Virus record (IMG/VR): IMGVR_UViG_3300017726_000081
Location: 1 to 24,029 of that record
From: a virus
DNA length: 24,029 nt
Direction: 5' to 3' (one strand)
Shown here: piece by piece, positions 23,948 to 24,029 of the stretch
Layout: each line of letters opens with the position of its first letter
Numbering within the stretch: position 1 is the first letter of the stretch
The notes under the pieces: generated by a model
The model's database searches: none
The model's input: only the letters and a program-made list of their open reading frames with translations
Told to the model about the DNA's origin: nothing
Position numbers and translations under genes: made by a program

Positions 23948-24029
23948 AAGTTATTGTCAAAATATTGTTTAAACTTTCTTTTTGATTATTTTTAATTATA
24001 TATGTATTCGAAGATGGAAACATTATAAA
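23934..24029 (-). CDS. C-terminal end of an upstream gene (partial), possibly another 2OG-like protein
   Basis: A minus-strand frame is open from the window edge to a TAA at 23934-23936, giving 31 residues that begin FIMFPSSNTYIIKNNQKESL and end in ITYEYV. Its 14-base overlap with the next gene start is typical of this phage. The 'FIMFPSxxx(Y)xIKNN...LTITYEY' order resembles the last strands of the neighbouring oxygenases (for example YFPSYLKHQVKLNNN in 1444-2052), but the position of the iron-binding His is Tyr here. Identity is tentative because most of the gene lies outside the window. Confidence 0.4.
   Translation of the reverse strand, partial: FIMFPSSNTYIIKNNQKESLNNILTITYEYV

Noticed and set aside
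23955-23960. TTGACA before the oxygenase gene at 23947 as a promoter
   Set aside because: It lies inside the end of the upstream gene and its only -10 candidate (TCTAAT, 16 bases on) would place the start of transcription inside the oxygenase coding region, whose N-terminus is supported by likeness to its paralogues.
1-24029. tRNA genes, CRISPR array, insertion sequence or phage attachment site
   Set aside because: The gaps between genes are all under about 80 bases, none folds by eye as a tRNA, no spaced repeats were seen, and no transposase or integrase is encoded.

Overview
The window looks like part of the genome of a tailed marine bacteriophage, most likely a podovirus-like phage of an AT-rich ocean bacterium. 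A SAR11 (Pelagibacter) host is a plausible inference that cannot be proved from this sequence alone. The reasons are tight gene packing with many stop/start overlaps (TAATG or ATGA), strongly AT-rich coding sequence, a compact phage replication module, a P22-gp10-like stabilisation protein, a set of internal virion proteins, and several 2-oxoglutarate/Fe(II) (2OG) oxygenases of the kind common in marine phages. No terminase, portal, capsid, integrase, polymerase, tRNA or CRISPR was found here. There is no gene-free stretch longer than about 80 bases.

Layout. Everything is on the minus strand except a two-gene plus-strand cassette at 6674-8598, so minus-strand transcription runs from high to low coordinates. 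Positions 24029-21514 hold a tandem array of four complete 2OG oxygenases plus a fragment at the window edge. Positions 21441-18657 hold a gp10-like stabilisation/tail protein and four small conserved phage proteins, two of them (54 and 42 aa) very short. Positions 18657-16977 hold two glycosyltransferases (GT-B then GT-A). Positions 16921-9490 hold the virion module: an LADGEF-motif protein, a GNAT-like protein, a poly-Gly/Gln-rich protein, and two very large proteins of 710 and 1016 aa that are probably ejected internal proteins. Positions 9490-8585 hold an XhlA-like 58-aa membrane protein and a PD-(D/E)XK exonuclease. Positions 8598-6674 hold the plus-strand SNF2 helicase and a further 2OG oxygenase. 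Positions 6600-2061 hold the replication module: a conserved coiled-coil protein, a putative ssDNA-binding protein, an archaeo-eukaryotic-type primase and an SF1 helicase. Positions 2052-1 hold another 2OG oxygenase, a tiny lipoprotein, a C5-cytosine methyltransferase carrying an overprinted second reading frame, a small DUF7220-like membrane protein, and the start of a PAPS-reductase-family protein.

How it fits together. The minus-strand replication block probably copies and recombines the genome. The methyltransferase (and perhaps the PAPS-reductase-like protein) modifies or protects DNA. The virion block supplies tail-closure and ejection proteins. The glycosyltransferases and oxygenases are candidates for modifying virion proteins, host surface or nucleic acid. 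The most interesting points are the 300-codon frame overprinted on the methyltransferase, the array of diverging 2OG oxygenases, and a palindromic element at the divergent promoter region (6636-6648) whose half is repeated in the intergenic region before the stabilisation gene (21453-21462).
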